Assembly: GCF_030272695.1 (NCBI RefSeq) | Contig: NZ_JARFYN010000034.1 | Location: 1 to 64,000, forward strand | Direction: 5' to 3' | Origin: Martinezella calliandrae | Lineage (GTDB): Bacteria; Pseudomonadota; Alphaproteobacteria; Rhizobiales; Rhizobiaceae | Length of the DNA stretch: 64,000 nt | Shown here: positions 8,258 through 16,527 of the stretch, in pieces | How the letters are laid out: each line of letters opens with the position of its first letter | How positions within the stretch are numbered: the first letter of the stretch is position 1 | Position numbers and translations under genes: made by a program | The notes under the pieces: generated by a model | Told to the model about the DNA's origin: nothing | Databases searched by the model: none | What the model saw: only the letters and a program-made list of their open reading frames with translations

Positions 8258-8461
8258 TTACTCCGCTGCCGTCAAAGCCTCGTAATCGCGCGCGGCACTT
8301 TCGATCGCGTTGAGTGAATTCAATATCGAAATCATATCGCAGGCCTCCGCCCACTGCATTTGCCTTAAAGCAGCACCGCCCAATTCAGCCGTGCACATGG
8401 TGAGGCGATCGACAATCTTCCACTTCGCCTCGCCATCCAATCGCAAATTATACCTTCGCAT
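8258..8461 (-). CDS. Small hypothetical protein, 67 residues
   Basis: A GGAGGGG ribosome site lies at a good distance before the ATG at 8461. The product is helical and soluble (RRYNLRLDGEAKWKIVDRLT, then AARDYEALTAAE) with no signal peptide. I do not recognise the family. A 23-base tandem repeat lies about 45 bases upstream and could be an operator for it. Confidence 0.5.
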   Translation of the reverse strand: MRRYNLRLDGEAKWKIVDRLTMCTAELGGAALRQMQWAEACDMISILNSLNAIESAARDYEALTAAE

Positions 8462-8994
8462 AAACAGCCCCTCCGATCGGGGGTGACCCTAAACATAAGA
8501 AACTAATTTTGAAAGCACTAAATCAGTAATTTTGAAGGCGCTAAATCAGGCGGTGGAAATGCGACCATACCCGCGCGGCTTGACATCATGACGAACCCTG
8601 TTCGGATCGCCGGTCGCTTCTGTGGATTGCGGCGATCCAGCCAGCGACAACGCGTCCTATCGTTTTAATCGGCGGGCTGGCTTAACCTCCTTCAATTCTC
8701 CTGGTTTAGGCGGCGCGGCGTGTTGCCCGGATTGCCGACATCGCACGACTTGGTGGCATGTTCACTTGCATGTCATTTTCTTGAGAGACATCTTATCCGG
8801 CATGCTTCTATGCCGCCTCGCAATTAGCCGGCTTTGAGCAGGTTATCTCGCAACAGAAATGGAGCGGGATGCGGTTTTCATGATGTGAATATTAACGTGC
8901 TTTGGCTTCTTTGCGTTTTCTCAAGCGACGATGATAGAGGGCATATGATTGGTTTGCGCCTATACAAGAATTTCATTACGAATCTTCACAGCGA
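8462..8994. other. Intergenic region with a tandem repeat
   Basis: Besides the 23-base tandem repeat at 8504-8549, no coding or RNA feature is supported. The right half is upstream of the hydroxylase gene and should hold its promoter. Confidence 0.4.
8504..8549. repeat. Two adjacent 23-base direct repeats
   Basis: TAATTTTGAAAGCACTAAAT-CAG at 8504-8526 is followed directly by the same sequence with two changes (AAGCACT to AGGCGCT) at 8527-8549. The spacing of about two helical turns would place two protein sites on one DNA face. It sits upstream of the small gene ending at 8258. Confidence 0.7.
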
Positions 8995-9603
8995 ATGCAG
9001 CGAGCAAGCTATATGAGGCGGCCATTCTCGCGAAAACCAAATGCAATCGCTTATTATACTGATTTTGTCGTCTACCCGATCACCGTTGTCGGGCTGAGCG
9101 CGGCCTATTTCACTTGGGGCTATGATCGCGAACCATTGGTCTGGCTCGGTGCGATCGTGATCGGCGCAGCCGCATGGACATTGGTCGAGTACCTGATCCA
9201 CCGCTTCGTGCTGCACCATGTCGCCTATGTGCGCGACATGCATGTCCAACATCACCACGCGCCAACCGAACTGATCGACACGCCGATCTGGCTCAGCCTG
9301 TTTTTCATGGTCGCGGGCGTATTATTGCCATCATGGTGGGCCTTTGGCTTCGGTGTGGCGTCAGGCTTTACTGTCGGTATGACGTTTGGCTATCTCACTT
9401 ATGGCACGATGCATCACGCCATGCATCACTGGCGCATTCCCCATGATACCTATCTCTACCGCGCCAAGCGCTGGCACGCGCAGCATCATGCGTCCACCGA
9501 CGAGGGAAATTATGGCGTTTCGTCGCTTTTCTGGGACCATGTGTTTGGAACGGTGCTGCCGGATCCGGCTGCAAAGGGCAGGCAAAGGCGGGGTGGCGGC
9601 TGA
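8995..9603 (+). CDS. Sterol desaturase / fatty acid hydroxylase family protein
   Basis: A 202-residue membrane protein with several hydrophobic helices and the histidine clusters that bind the di-iron centre of the family: HRFVLHH, HVQHHH, MHHAMHH and HAQHH. The family uses oxygen to hydroxylate or desaturate lipids at the membrane. An alternative start at 9013 (MRRPFSRK) is equally plausible; neither has a strong ribosome site. It stands alone between intergenic regions, so the substrate cannot be deduced. Confidence 0.85.
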   Translation: MQRASYMRRPFSRKPNAIAYYTDFVVYPITVVGLSAAYFTWGYDREPLVWLGAIVIGAAAWTLVEYLIHRFVLHHVAYVRDMHVQHHHAPTELIDTPIWLSLFFMVAGVLLPSWWAFGFGVASGFTVGMTFGYLTYGTMHHAMHHWRIPHDTYLYRAKRWHAQHHASTDEGNYGVSSLFWDHVFGTVLPDPAAKGRQRRGGG

Positions 9604-9671
9604 GTGCGTTTGCCTCAAAACACTCATCGCTTAAGCGCATGATCTTCCATATACAAGTTAATGGATTATTT

Positions 9672-10427
9672 TCACTCCTCGAACATCTTTCCGCTGCGCG
9701 CTTCAAGCCTGTAGCGGTGTCCGGGATAGACGAGACGGGCGATGGAAACCACCTGCCGCGCCGACCAGGTGCGCCGGCGGATCGTCAGGCACGGCTCGGT
9801 CTTCAGGACGGTCAGCAGCTTGCATTCCCAAGGCTGCGGCATCGCCGCCTCGACGATGTGCTCGGAGCCGCTGAGTGGGGCTGCTGCCGTCAGATAGGCG
9901 TTTGGCGTCAGCGTCGTGAAGTCCTGATCGAGATATTCAGGTGCCGCTTCCGGATGAACGAAGCGGTCCTCGATCTGCACCGGAACGCCGTTTTCACTAT
10001 GGACGATCAGCGAGTGGAAAACCGCCCCGCCGATTTCTAGCTCCAGCGCGTCGGCAACCTCTGGAGAGGCCGTTTCCCGGGCCAGAACGACGACAGAGGC
10101 CTCGTGAACATGGCCACGTTCGGCAATCTCGTCGGCGATGTTGCGAACTTCGAACAGCGCCGAATAGCCCTTGCGTTCGGCGACGAAGGAGCCAACGCCC
10201 TGGATACGCACGAGTTCCCCTTCGTTGGCGAGTTCTCGCAGCGCGCGGTTGGCGGTCATCTTGCTGACGCCAAGTTCGACGACCAGCTCGTTTTCCGAGG
10301 GGACGCGATGCTTCGGCGGCCATTCGCCGCTATGGATCCGATCCAGAATCATCTGCTTCACGCCGGCGTATAGTGGGCCGGTGTCGCTTTCGGCCAGCTC
10401 CCGTTTCCGATCGGTACCGCGTTTCAT
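9672..10427 (-). CDS. hutC: GntR-family transcriptional repressor, HutC subfamily
   Basis: The 251-residue protein has an N-terminal winged helix-turn-helix (LYAGVKQMILDRIHSGEWPP, VPSENELVVELGVSKMTANR) and a C-terminal UTRA ligand-binding domain (from about residue 95; QIEDRFVHPEAAPEYLDQDF, NAYLTAAAPLSGSEHIVEAA). This is the HutC histidine-utilisation repressor layout, which responds to urocanate or a related imidazole. It is divergent from the transport/lyase cluster it probably controls. Because the lyase here is atypical, its inducer may differ from urocanate. Confidence 0.88.
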   Translation of the reverse strand: MKRGTDRKRELAESDTGPLYAGVKQMILDRIHSGEWPPKHRVPSENELVVELGVSKMTANRALRELANEGELVRIQGVGSFVAERKGYSALFEVRNIADEIAERGHVHEASVVVLARETASPEVADALELEIGGAVFHSLIVHSENGVPVQIEDRFVHPEAAPEYLDQDFTTLTPNAYLTAAAPLSGSEHIVEAAMPQPWECKLLTVLKTEPCLTIRRRTWSARQVVSIARLVYPGHRYRLEARSGKMFEE

Positions 10428-10481
10428 TGCCTAATCCTTGTGCAGCCAGGAATTTCGCCTGTAATTCGACTTGGGACTTGC

Positions 10482-10521
10482 ATATCACAAAATATCACAT
10501 ATGGTACCCTATACAACTACC
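10482..10521. promoter_or_regulatory. Candidate HutC operator region
   Basis: Between the divergent repressor and transporter genes, the sequence holds a direct repeat ATATCACA-AA-ATATCACA and the element CCTATACAA, whose complement (TTGTATAGG) resembles one half of the TGTATA-type sites bound by HutC proteins. The match is partial. Confidence 0.35.
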
Positions 10522-10621
10522 CAATTGACCTGACCAGCATATGCCGGTCGGTGACGGGCAAGCCGGCGGAGACTGGCATCAAACAAAGATTGGCTATTTC
10601 GATCTCAAGAGGAGAACTTCG

Positions 10622-11467
10622 ATGAAGATTAGGCATGCGCTTCTTTCCAGCGCCCTGGCGCTTTGCGTTCTTACCGGTCCCGCAGCTCAGGCGAAGGACT
10701 GGAAGACGGTTACCATTACGCTCGAAGGCGCCTATGCGCCATGGAATCTGACCAATTCCGACGGCACGCTCGGCGGCTTCGAACCGGAGCTGGCCAAGGT
10801 TCTGTGCGAGCGGGCAAAGGTCGACTGCAAGCTCGTGGCGTCCGACTGGGACGGCATGATTCCCGCTCTGAACGCAGGCAAGTTCGACGTGATCATGGAT
10901 GCGTTGTCGATCACCGACGAGCGCAAGCAGGTCATCGACTTCACCGTTCCCTATGCCGCGACCCCGGCCGCCTTCGCGACTGCAAAGGATAGCCCGCTGG
11001 CCAAGGCGGCCGGCACCGGCGCGACTATCAAGATGACACCCGGTCAGACCGGCGTTAAGGAGATCGACGCGCTGAAGGAAGCCTTCAAGGGCAAGACGAT
11101 CGGCATCCAGGCCGCTACCGTCTACGCGAAGTTCATCTACGACAACTTCGGCGACGTCGCCACGATCCGCGAATACAAGACCGGCGCCGACCGCGACCTC
11201 GATCTGCAGAACGGCCGTATCGATCTCGGCTTCGACGATGCCGTCTATTTCCAGACGGCCTTCGATGCTGCCAACGGTGCGCTCACCTTTACCGGCCCGC
11301 AAATTGCCGGCCCGATCTGGGGCGTCGGCGAAGGGCTTGGTGTGCGCAAGTCCGATACGGATCTGCGCGATATGTTCAGCACGGCCATCAAATCGGCACT
11401 GGCCGACGGCACCGTGAAGAACCTCTCCATGAAGTGGTTCAAGACGGACGTCTCCCCGCAGGAATAA
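10622..11467 (+). CDS. ABC transporter substrate-binding protein, polar amino acid type
   Basis: The ATG at 10622 follows AGAGGAG and gives a 281-residue precursor with a signal peptide ending AQA-KDW. The SBP_bac_3 fold is seen in the ligand motifs GAYAPWNLTNSDGTLGGFEP, DWDGMIPALNAGKFDVIMDA and RDLDLQNGRIDLGFDD. It resembles His/Lys/Arg/ornithine-binding proteins. It is the first gene of the importer operon 10622-13829 and likely captures a histidine-like or N-methylated amino acid. Confidence 0.9.
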   Translation: MKIRHALLSSALALCVLTGPAAQAKDWKTVTITLEGAYAPWNLTNSDGTLGGFEPELAKVLCERAKVDCKLVASDWDGMIPALNAGKFDVIMDALSITDERKQVIDFTVPYAATPAAFATAKDSPLAKAAGTGATIKMTPGQTGVKEIDALKEAFKGKTIGIQAATVYAKFIYDNFGDVATIREYKTGADRDLDLQNGRIDLGFDDAVYFQTAFDAANGALTFTGPQIAGPIWGVGEGLGVRKSDTDLRDMFSTAIKSALADGTVKNLSMKWFKTDVSPQE

Positions 11468-11586
11468 TTCTTGGCCGGCGCCTCCCTATCGCGGAGGCGC
11501 CGGCTCTCGGCTTCAATGCCGCTTCCTGCATGTTATGATTTTGAGCAATCAGAAAGACTGACCGCTCGATACGGGGAACGAAGGTG

Positions 11587-12309
11587 ATGGCCACATTGCA
11601 ATTGATCGGTTTCGGCTCGACCGGCTGGGGCACGCTGCTTTTGCTCGGGGCGCTGATGACGCTATGCGTCACGGCTGTCGCACTGGCAATCGGCGCCGTC
11701 TTCGGCGCCATTGTCGCGGCCGCGAAGCTTTCCGGCAATCTCATTCTGAAGACGCTTGGAAACGTCTATACAACCGTTTTCCGCGGCGTGCCGGAGCTGC
11801 TTATCATTTATCTTATCTATTTCGGCGGGTCGAGCGCGATCACCAGCATCGGCAAGTCCTTTGGCTATGAGGGTTTTTTGGGCATGCCGTCCTTTGCGGC
11901 TGGCGCGCTTGCGGTTGGCATCATCTCGGGCGCCTATCAGGCCGAAGTGTTCCGCGGCGCTTATCTTGCGATCTCCAAGGGCGAGCTCGAAGCTGCCTTG
12001 GCGATTGGAATGCACGGGGCCTTGAGATTTCGGCGCATCATCATGCCGCAGGTGCTGCGCTTCGCCATTCCCGGCATGGGCAATGTCTGGCAGTTGAGCC
12101 TCAAGGATTCGGCTCTGATCTCGATCACCGGCCTTGTAGAGCTGATGCGGGCCAGCCAGGTCGCCGCCGGCTCGACACGGCAATATTTTTTATTCTTCGT
12201 CGTCGGTGGCGCGCTCTATCTTATCCTGACGAGCCTATCGGATCGCGTCTTCAACGGCGCCGAGCGGCGCGCCAATCGCAGCATGCCCTCCGCGATGGGC
12301 CAGGCCTGA
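11587..12309 (+). CDS. ABC transporter permease, HisQ-type
   Basis: A 240-residue inner-membrane protein with about five helices and the amino-acid permease EAA-type loop (ELEAALAIGMHGALRFRRII). The early segment TTVFRGVPELLIIYLIYFGG is typical of HisQ/ArtQ permeases. A GTG one codon upstream (11584) is an alternative start. It forms a heteromeric pair with the next gene. Confidence 0.9.
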   Translation: MATLQLIGFGSTGWGTLLLLGALMTLCVTAVALAIGAVFGAIVAAAKLSGNLILKTLGNVYTTVFRGVPELLIIYLIYFGGSSAITSIGKSFGYEGFLGMPSFAAGALAVGIISGAYQAEVFRGAYLAISKGELEAALAIGMHGALRFRRIIMPQVLRFAIPGMGNVWQLSLKDSALISITGLVELMRASQVAAGSTRQYFLFFVVGGALYLILTSLSDRVFNGAERRANRSMPSAMGQA

Positions 12310-12318
12310 GGATCGATC

Positions 12319-13023
12319 ATGGATTTCGCTTTTCTCGCACAGACCATGGCCACGCTGCTTGAAGCTCTGCCGACGACACTCGCGCTGTTCTTCCTGTCGA
12401 TCGCCATCGGCGGCCTGCTCGCAGTCCTGATCGTCTGGATGCGGGTGGGCGGCAATCCGATCCTTTCCGCCTTCGCCAAGGGCTACATCTTCGTCTTCCG
12501 CGGATCGCCACTGCTCATCCAGATGTTCCTCATCTTCTACGGGCTCGCCCAATTCGGGTTCATCCGCTATGGGCCTCTTTGGCCGCTCTTGCGCGAACCT
12601 TTCGTTTGTGCGGTGCTGTCGTTGGCGCTCTGCACCGGAGGTTATACTGCCGAGATCTTCCGCGGTGGCATTCGCGCGGTCTCGCCACGCGAAATCGAAG
12701 CGGCGCGGTCGATTGGCATGTCCGGTTTCCTGCTGGTGCGCCGCGTCCTGGCGCCGATCGCCTTTCGCCATGCACTCCCTGCCTATTCGACCGAAATCGT
12801 GTTGATGATGAAGTCGACGGCGCTTGCAAGTCTTGTCACCGTCTGGGAGGTGACCGGTGTCGCCCAGCGGCTGATCTCGCATACCTACCGCACGATGGAA
12901 GTCTTCCTCTGCGCGGCCGCCATCTATCTCATCTTGAATTTCATCATTCTGCAGGCGCTCGGCTTGCTGGAATATCATCTGTCCCGCCATCGTCGCGCCG
13001 TTCCGGCGGCGCTGAAGGCGTAA
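12319..13023 (+). CDS. ABC transporter permease, HisM-type
   Basis: A 234-residue polytopic permease with the matching motif FVFRGSPLLIQMFLIFYGLA and the cytoplasmic coupling loop EIEAARSIGMSGFLLVRRVL. It starts nine bases after the stop of the partner permease, so both are translated from one message and should form the membrane channel of the importer. Confidence 0.9.
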   Translation: MDFAFLAQTMATLLEALPTTLALFFLSIAIGGLLAVLIVWMRVGGNPILSAFAKGYIFVFRGSPLLIQMFLIFYGLAQFGFIRYGPLWPLLREPFVCAVLSLALCTGGYTAEIFRGGIRAVSPREIEAARSIGMSGFLLVRRVLAPIAFRHALPAYSTEIVLMMKSTALASLVTVWEVTGVAQRLISHTYRTMEVFLCAAAIYLILNFIILQALGLLEYHLSRHRRAVPAALKA

Positions 13024-13052
13024 AACTGGCCTAGATCTGGATTGGAGCGAAC

Positions 13053-13829
13053 ATGCCCGGCGTCACCCGACTTTCGGTCCGCAATATCCGCAAGAGCTTC
13101 GGCACGCACGAGGTTCTGCGCGGCATTTCCCTGGAGGCGCAGGACGGCGACGTCATTTCGCTGCTTGGCGCCTCGGGCTCGGGAAAATCGACCTTTCTGC
13201 GCTGCATCAATCTGCTGGAGATTGCCAATGAAGGCGAAATCTGGGTCGACGGCGAGCAGATCCGGATGGTGCATAAGGGCGGCAAAGCCAAGCCAGCGAG
13301 CCAGAAGCAGGTGGATCATATCCGCGCCGAGCTCGGCATGGTGTTCCAGTCCTTCAATCTCTGGTCTCACATGACGATCCTGCAGAACGTTATCGAGGGG
13401 CCGGTGCACGTGCTGAAGCGGCCGCGGGCCGAATGCATCGCCGAAGCTGAAGCTTTGCTGGAAAAGGTCGGCATTGTCGACAAGCGCCATGCCTATCCGG
13501 CGCTCCTGTCCGGCGGTCAGCAGCAGCGCGCGGCGATCGCGCGATCACTTGCCATGAAGCCGAAAGTCATGCTCTTCGACGAGCCGACTTCGGCGCTCGA
13601 TCCCGAGCTTGTCGGCGAAGTGCTGCGCGTCATGCGTTCGCTGGCGGAAGAAGGCATGACCATGCTCGTCGTCACCCATGAGATGAGTTTTGCCCGCAAT
13701 GTCTCCAACCGCGTCGTCTTCATGCGCGAGGGCCTCATCGAAAGCAGCGGCCCGCCGCAGGAGATGTTTGGCGGCGGCGCCTCGCCGGCCTTCCGCCAGT
13801 TCATCGGACATTTCGGAAACCCGACATGA
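13053..13829 (+). CDS. ABC transporter ATP-binding protein, HisP/GlnQ-type
   Basis: The 258-residue ATPase has Walker A (GASGSGKST), the Q loop (MVFQSFNLWSHM), the signature LSGGQQQRAAIARSLA, Walker B (VMLFDEPTSALDPEL) and the switch His (VVTHEMSFAR). The extra WVDGEQIRMVHKGGKAKPAS insertion is normal for HisP-type proteins. Its stop overlaps the start of the downstream lyase gene by four bases. Confidence 0.93.
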   Translation: MPGVTRLSVRNIRKSFGTHEVLRGISLEAQDGDVISLLGASGSGKSTFLRCINLLEIANEGEIWVDGEQIRMVHKGGKAKPASQKQVDHIRAELGMVFQSFNLWSHMTILQNVIEGPVHVLKRPRAECIAEAEALLEKVGIVDKRHAYPALLSGGQQQRAAIARSLAMKPKVMLFDEPTSALDPELVGEVLRVMRSLAEEGMTMLVVTHEMSFARNVSNRVVFMREGLIESSGPPQEMFGGGASPAFRQFIGHFGNPT

Positions 13830-15322
13830 CAATTACGCTTCGAACGGTGCTTGGCTGGCGGGATATCGCGAGCGTAGCGGACGGCGCGCCTCTGTCGCTT
13901 GCACCTCCCGTCCGGGAACGCATCGCCTATGCGAGCCGTATCGTCGAACGCATCGTCGAAACCGGCGTGCGGGCCTATGGCGTCAATACCGGCGTCGGCG
14001 CGCTGTCGGATACCGTGGTCGACCGTCAGTCCCAGAGCCGCTTGTCGCGCAATATCATCCTCAGCCATGCCTGCGGCGTCGGATTGCTGCTGGCGCCGCG
14101 TGAGGTGCGCGCCATTATCGCAGCTGAGATTGCCAATTTCGCCCATGGCCATTCCGGCGTGCGGCTGGAGATCGTCAATCATCTCGCGGCCTTTCTCGAC
14201 AAGGATTGCATTCCCGACGTGCCTTCGAGAGGTTCGGCAGGTTATCTGACACATAACGCCCATATCGCGCTGGTGCTGATCGGTGAGGGGAGCGCCAGGG
14301 TTGCCGGCAAAGCCATGTCCGGTCGCGAGGCGCTCGCAGCGATTGGCCTTGAACCAGTGGTGCTCGGCGCCAAGGAAGGATTGAGCCTCGTCAACGGCAC
14401 GGCCTGCGCCACCGGTCTTTCCAGCGTGGCGTTGGGCCGCGCCGAGCGCTTGCTTGCGTGGGCCGATGCGATCGCGGCGCTGACTTTGGAGGCGGCCGGT
14501 TGCCAAGTTTCGGCATTCGACGAGCCCGTGCTGGCGCTGCGCCCTTCCAAGGGCATCGCCTTAGTCGGCGCATCGCTCCGCTCCCGGCTCAAGGGTAGCG
14601 GCCTTGTTGCCGCGGCTTTGGGCCGACGCACGCAGGACGCCCTCAGCCTGCGCGCCATTCCGCATGCCCATGGCGCTGCCCGGGATGTCTTCGATACTTC
14701 CGCTGCTGTTGTCGATCGGGAGCTTGCCTCCGTCACCGACAATCCGGTCGTTTCCGGTACGCCGGAGAACCCGGTGGTCTCGTCTGAAGCCCATGCGGTT
14801 GCCCCGGCGCTCGGCCAAGCCGCCGACAGCCTTGCGATCGCGATTGCTCAGATCGCGGCGATGAGCGAAAGGCGCATGGATCGGCTGGTCAATCCGCTCG
14901 TCAGCGGTCTGCCGCCCTTTCTCGCCAGCGACGCCGGCAGCAATTCCGGTTTCATGATCGCGCAATATACGGCCGCGGCACTTGCCAACGAGAACCGTCG
15001 CCTGGCGGCGCCCGCCAGCACGGACGGCGGACTGACCTCCGGCCTGCAAGAGGACTTCCTGGCGCATCCGACGGCGGCAGCAAACAAGCTGCTCGCGCTG
15101 ATCGACAATGCTGAATATATCCTGGCGATCGAATTGATGGCGGCGGCGCAGGCGCATGATTTCCTCGGTGCTTCCGGAACCCGTGCAGAGGGCACGGATG
15201 CCATCTACAGGATGGTGCGCAACCGTATTGGCCACTATGGCGACGACCGGCCCTTAAGCGGCGACATGGAAGCCCTGCGCAACCTGATCCGCGAGACGCT
15301 ACCTCCCGAGCTTACAAAATAG
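13826..15322 (+). CDS. Histidine/aromatic ammonia-lyase family protein with altered active site
   Basis: The 498-residue protein aligns along its whole length with histidine ammonia-lyase: YGVNTGVGALSD near residue 52, LSHACGVG, LSLVNGTA, SVTDNPVV, SGLQEDFLAHP. However, the MIO cofactor loop GSVGASGDLAP is replaced by RGSAGYLTHNA (Ser137-Ala138-Gly139 where Ala-Ser-Gly is needed), and the catalytic Tyr of the QDxYSxR motif is Leu (QDALSLR, residue 273). Either it uses a shifted Gly-Ser-Ala triad or it does not make MIO and has another role. It is coupled by a four-base overlap to the importer genes. No urocanase, imidazolonepropionase or formiminoglutamase gene is nearby, so ordinary histidine breakdown is not encoded here. 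I therefore do not assign the hutH symbol. Confidence 0.8.
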   Translation: MTITLRTVLGWRDIASVADGAPLSLAPPVRERIAYASRIVERIVETGVRAYGVNTGVGALSDTVVDRQSQSRLSRNIILSHACGVGLLLAPREVRAIIAAEIANFAHGHSGVRLEIVNHLAAFLDKDCIPDVPSRGSAGYLTHNAHIALVLIGEGSARVAGKAMSGREALAAIGLEPVVLGAKEGLSLVNGTACATGLSSVALGRAERLLAWADAIAALTLEAAGCQVSAFDEPVLALRPSKGIALVGASLRSRLKGSGLVAAALGRRTQDALSLRAIPHAHGAARDVFDTSAAVVDRELASVTDNPVVSGTPENPVVSSEAHAVAPALGQAADSLAIAIAQIAAMSERRMDRLVNPLVSGLPPFLASDAGSNSGFMIAQYTAAALANENRRLAAPASTDGGLTSGLQEDFLAHPTAAANKLLALIDNAEYILAIELMAAAQAHDFLGASGTRAEGTDAIYRMVRNRIGHYGDDRPLSGDMEALRNLIRETLPPELTK

Positions 15323-15331
15323 GATATCTTC

Positions 15332-16501
15332 ATGACCGCTCAGTTCGATGTTGCCGTCATTGGCCTCGGCGCCATGGGGAGTGCGGCAATTTCCTTTCTT
15401 GCGGCGCGTGGCGTCAAGGCGATCGGCATCGAGGCTCACTTTCCCGCCCATGCCTTGAGTTCGTCGCATGGCGACAGCCGGCTGATCCGCCTCGGCTACT
15501 TCGAGGACCCGTCCTATGTGCCGCTGCTGCACCGCGCCTATGAAAACTGGCGGGCGCTGGAAGGGCGGCTGCGCGCCGACGTCCTGATGATCACCGGTGT
15601 CCTGCAGATCGGCAAGCCCGACAGCAAGATCGTCAGCGGCACCAGGGCCTCCTGCGAACTGCATCGTCTGCCCTATGAGGAGCTGGATCGGAAGGCGATG
15701 GCGGCGCGTTATCCAGCTTTCGCACTGGACGAGGGCGAGATCGCGCTACTTGATCCGCAAGGCGGCTACCTCCGCCCGGAAACAGCGGTCATGGGCTATC
15801 TGAAGCTGGCGGCGGCAGATGGCGCGGTCCTCTATTTCGGCGAGAAGGTGACGGCAATCGAGCCCGATGATGCCGGCGTGACGATTTCGTCTGACCTCGG
15901 CCGCTATCGTGCCAGGAAAGTGATTGTCTCGACCGGCTCGTGGATCGCCGAATTGGTGCCGCAGTTGAAGGAGCATGCCAATCCGATCCGGCAGGTCGTC
16001 GCCTGGTATCAACCGCGTGACGGCTTTGCGACGCAGCCACATCGCATGCCCGCTTTTCTCCGTGACGAAGGCGAGGACGGCTCCTATTTCGGTTTTCCTG
16101 CGATCGGTGTCGACGGCGTCAAGATCGGCCGCCACGCACATTTCATGGAACCGATCGATCCGAACTGGCCGAATCCGCCCGTCAACGACAGGGATACGGC
16201 ATTGTTGGACGGCTTCATCGCAAAGCGCCTTCCAGCCGCCGCGGGCGTTCGCGTCAATGCTATTACCTGTCGTTATACGATGTTGCCGAGTGAGGATTTC
16301 CTGATCGATCGCATGCCCGGCGAGCCGCGTGTCGTCGTCGCCTCTCCGTGTTCCGGCCATGGTTTCAAGTTCACGAGCGTCATCGGAGAAATTCTTGCCG
16401 ATCTCGCGATGGAGGGCGGCACACGGCTGCCGATTTCGGCCTTTTCCTTCGAGGCGATGGGGAATTTCCTTGCGTCGCGAAAGATCCAGGCTCGCGGTTA
16501 A
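15332..16501 (+). CDS. FAD-dependent N-methyl amino acid oxidase (SolA / monomeric sarcosine oxidase family)
   Basis: The 389-residue flavoprotein begins with a Rossmann motif (VAVIGLGAMGSAA) and keeps the MSOX/N-methyltryptophan-oxidase features SSSHGDSRLIRLGY, a Cys313 in the CRYTMLPSEDFLID motif that carries the covalent flavin in the family, and the C-terminal SPCSGHGFKFTSVIGE. Such enzymes oxidise N-methyl groups of small amino acids, giving formaldehyde and hydrogen peroxide. It starts nine bases after the lyase-like gene, so the operon probably handles an N-methylated or otherwise modified amino acid. Confidence 0.87.
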   Translation: MTAQFDVAVIGLGAMGSAAISFLAARGVKAIGIEAHFPAHALSSSHGDSRLIRLGYFEDPSYVPLLHRAYENWRALEGRLRADVLMITGVLQIGKPDSKIVSGTRASCELHRLPYEELDRKAMAARYPAFALDEGEIALLDPQGGYLRPETAVMGYLKLAAADGAVLYFGEKVTAIEPDDAGVTISSDLGRYRARKVIVSTGSWIAELVPQLKEHANPIRQVVAWYQPRDGFATQPHRMPAFLRDEGEDGSYFGFPAIGVDGVKIGRHAHFMEPIDPNWPNPPVNDRDTALLDGFIAKRLPAAAGVRVNAITCRYTMLPSEDFLIDRMPGEPRVVVASPCSGHGFKFTSVIGEILADLAMEGGTRLPISAFSFEAMGNFLASRKIQARG

Positions 16502-16527
16502 TCATTGCGGGTCGGATCGCCGCACGG

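Noticed and set aside
13826..15322. Plain annotation as hutH with histidine ammonia-lyase activity
   Set aside because: The MIO triad and catalytic Tyr are changed and other hut genes are absent, so the activity should not be assumed.
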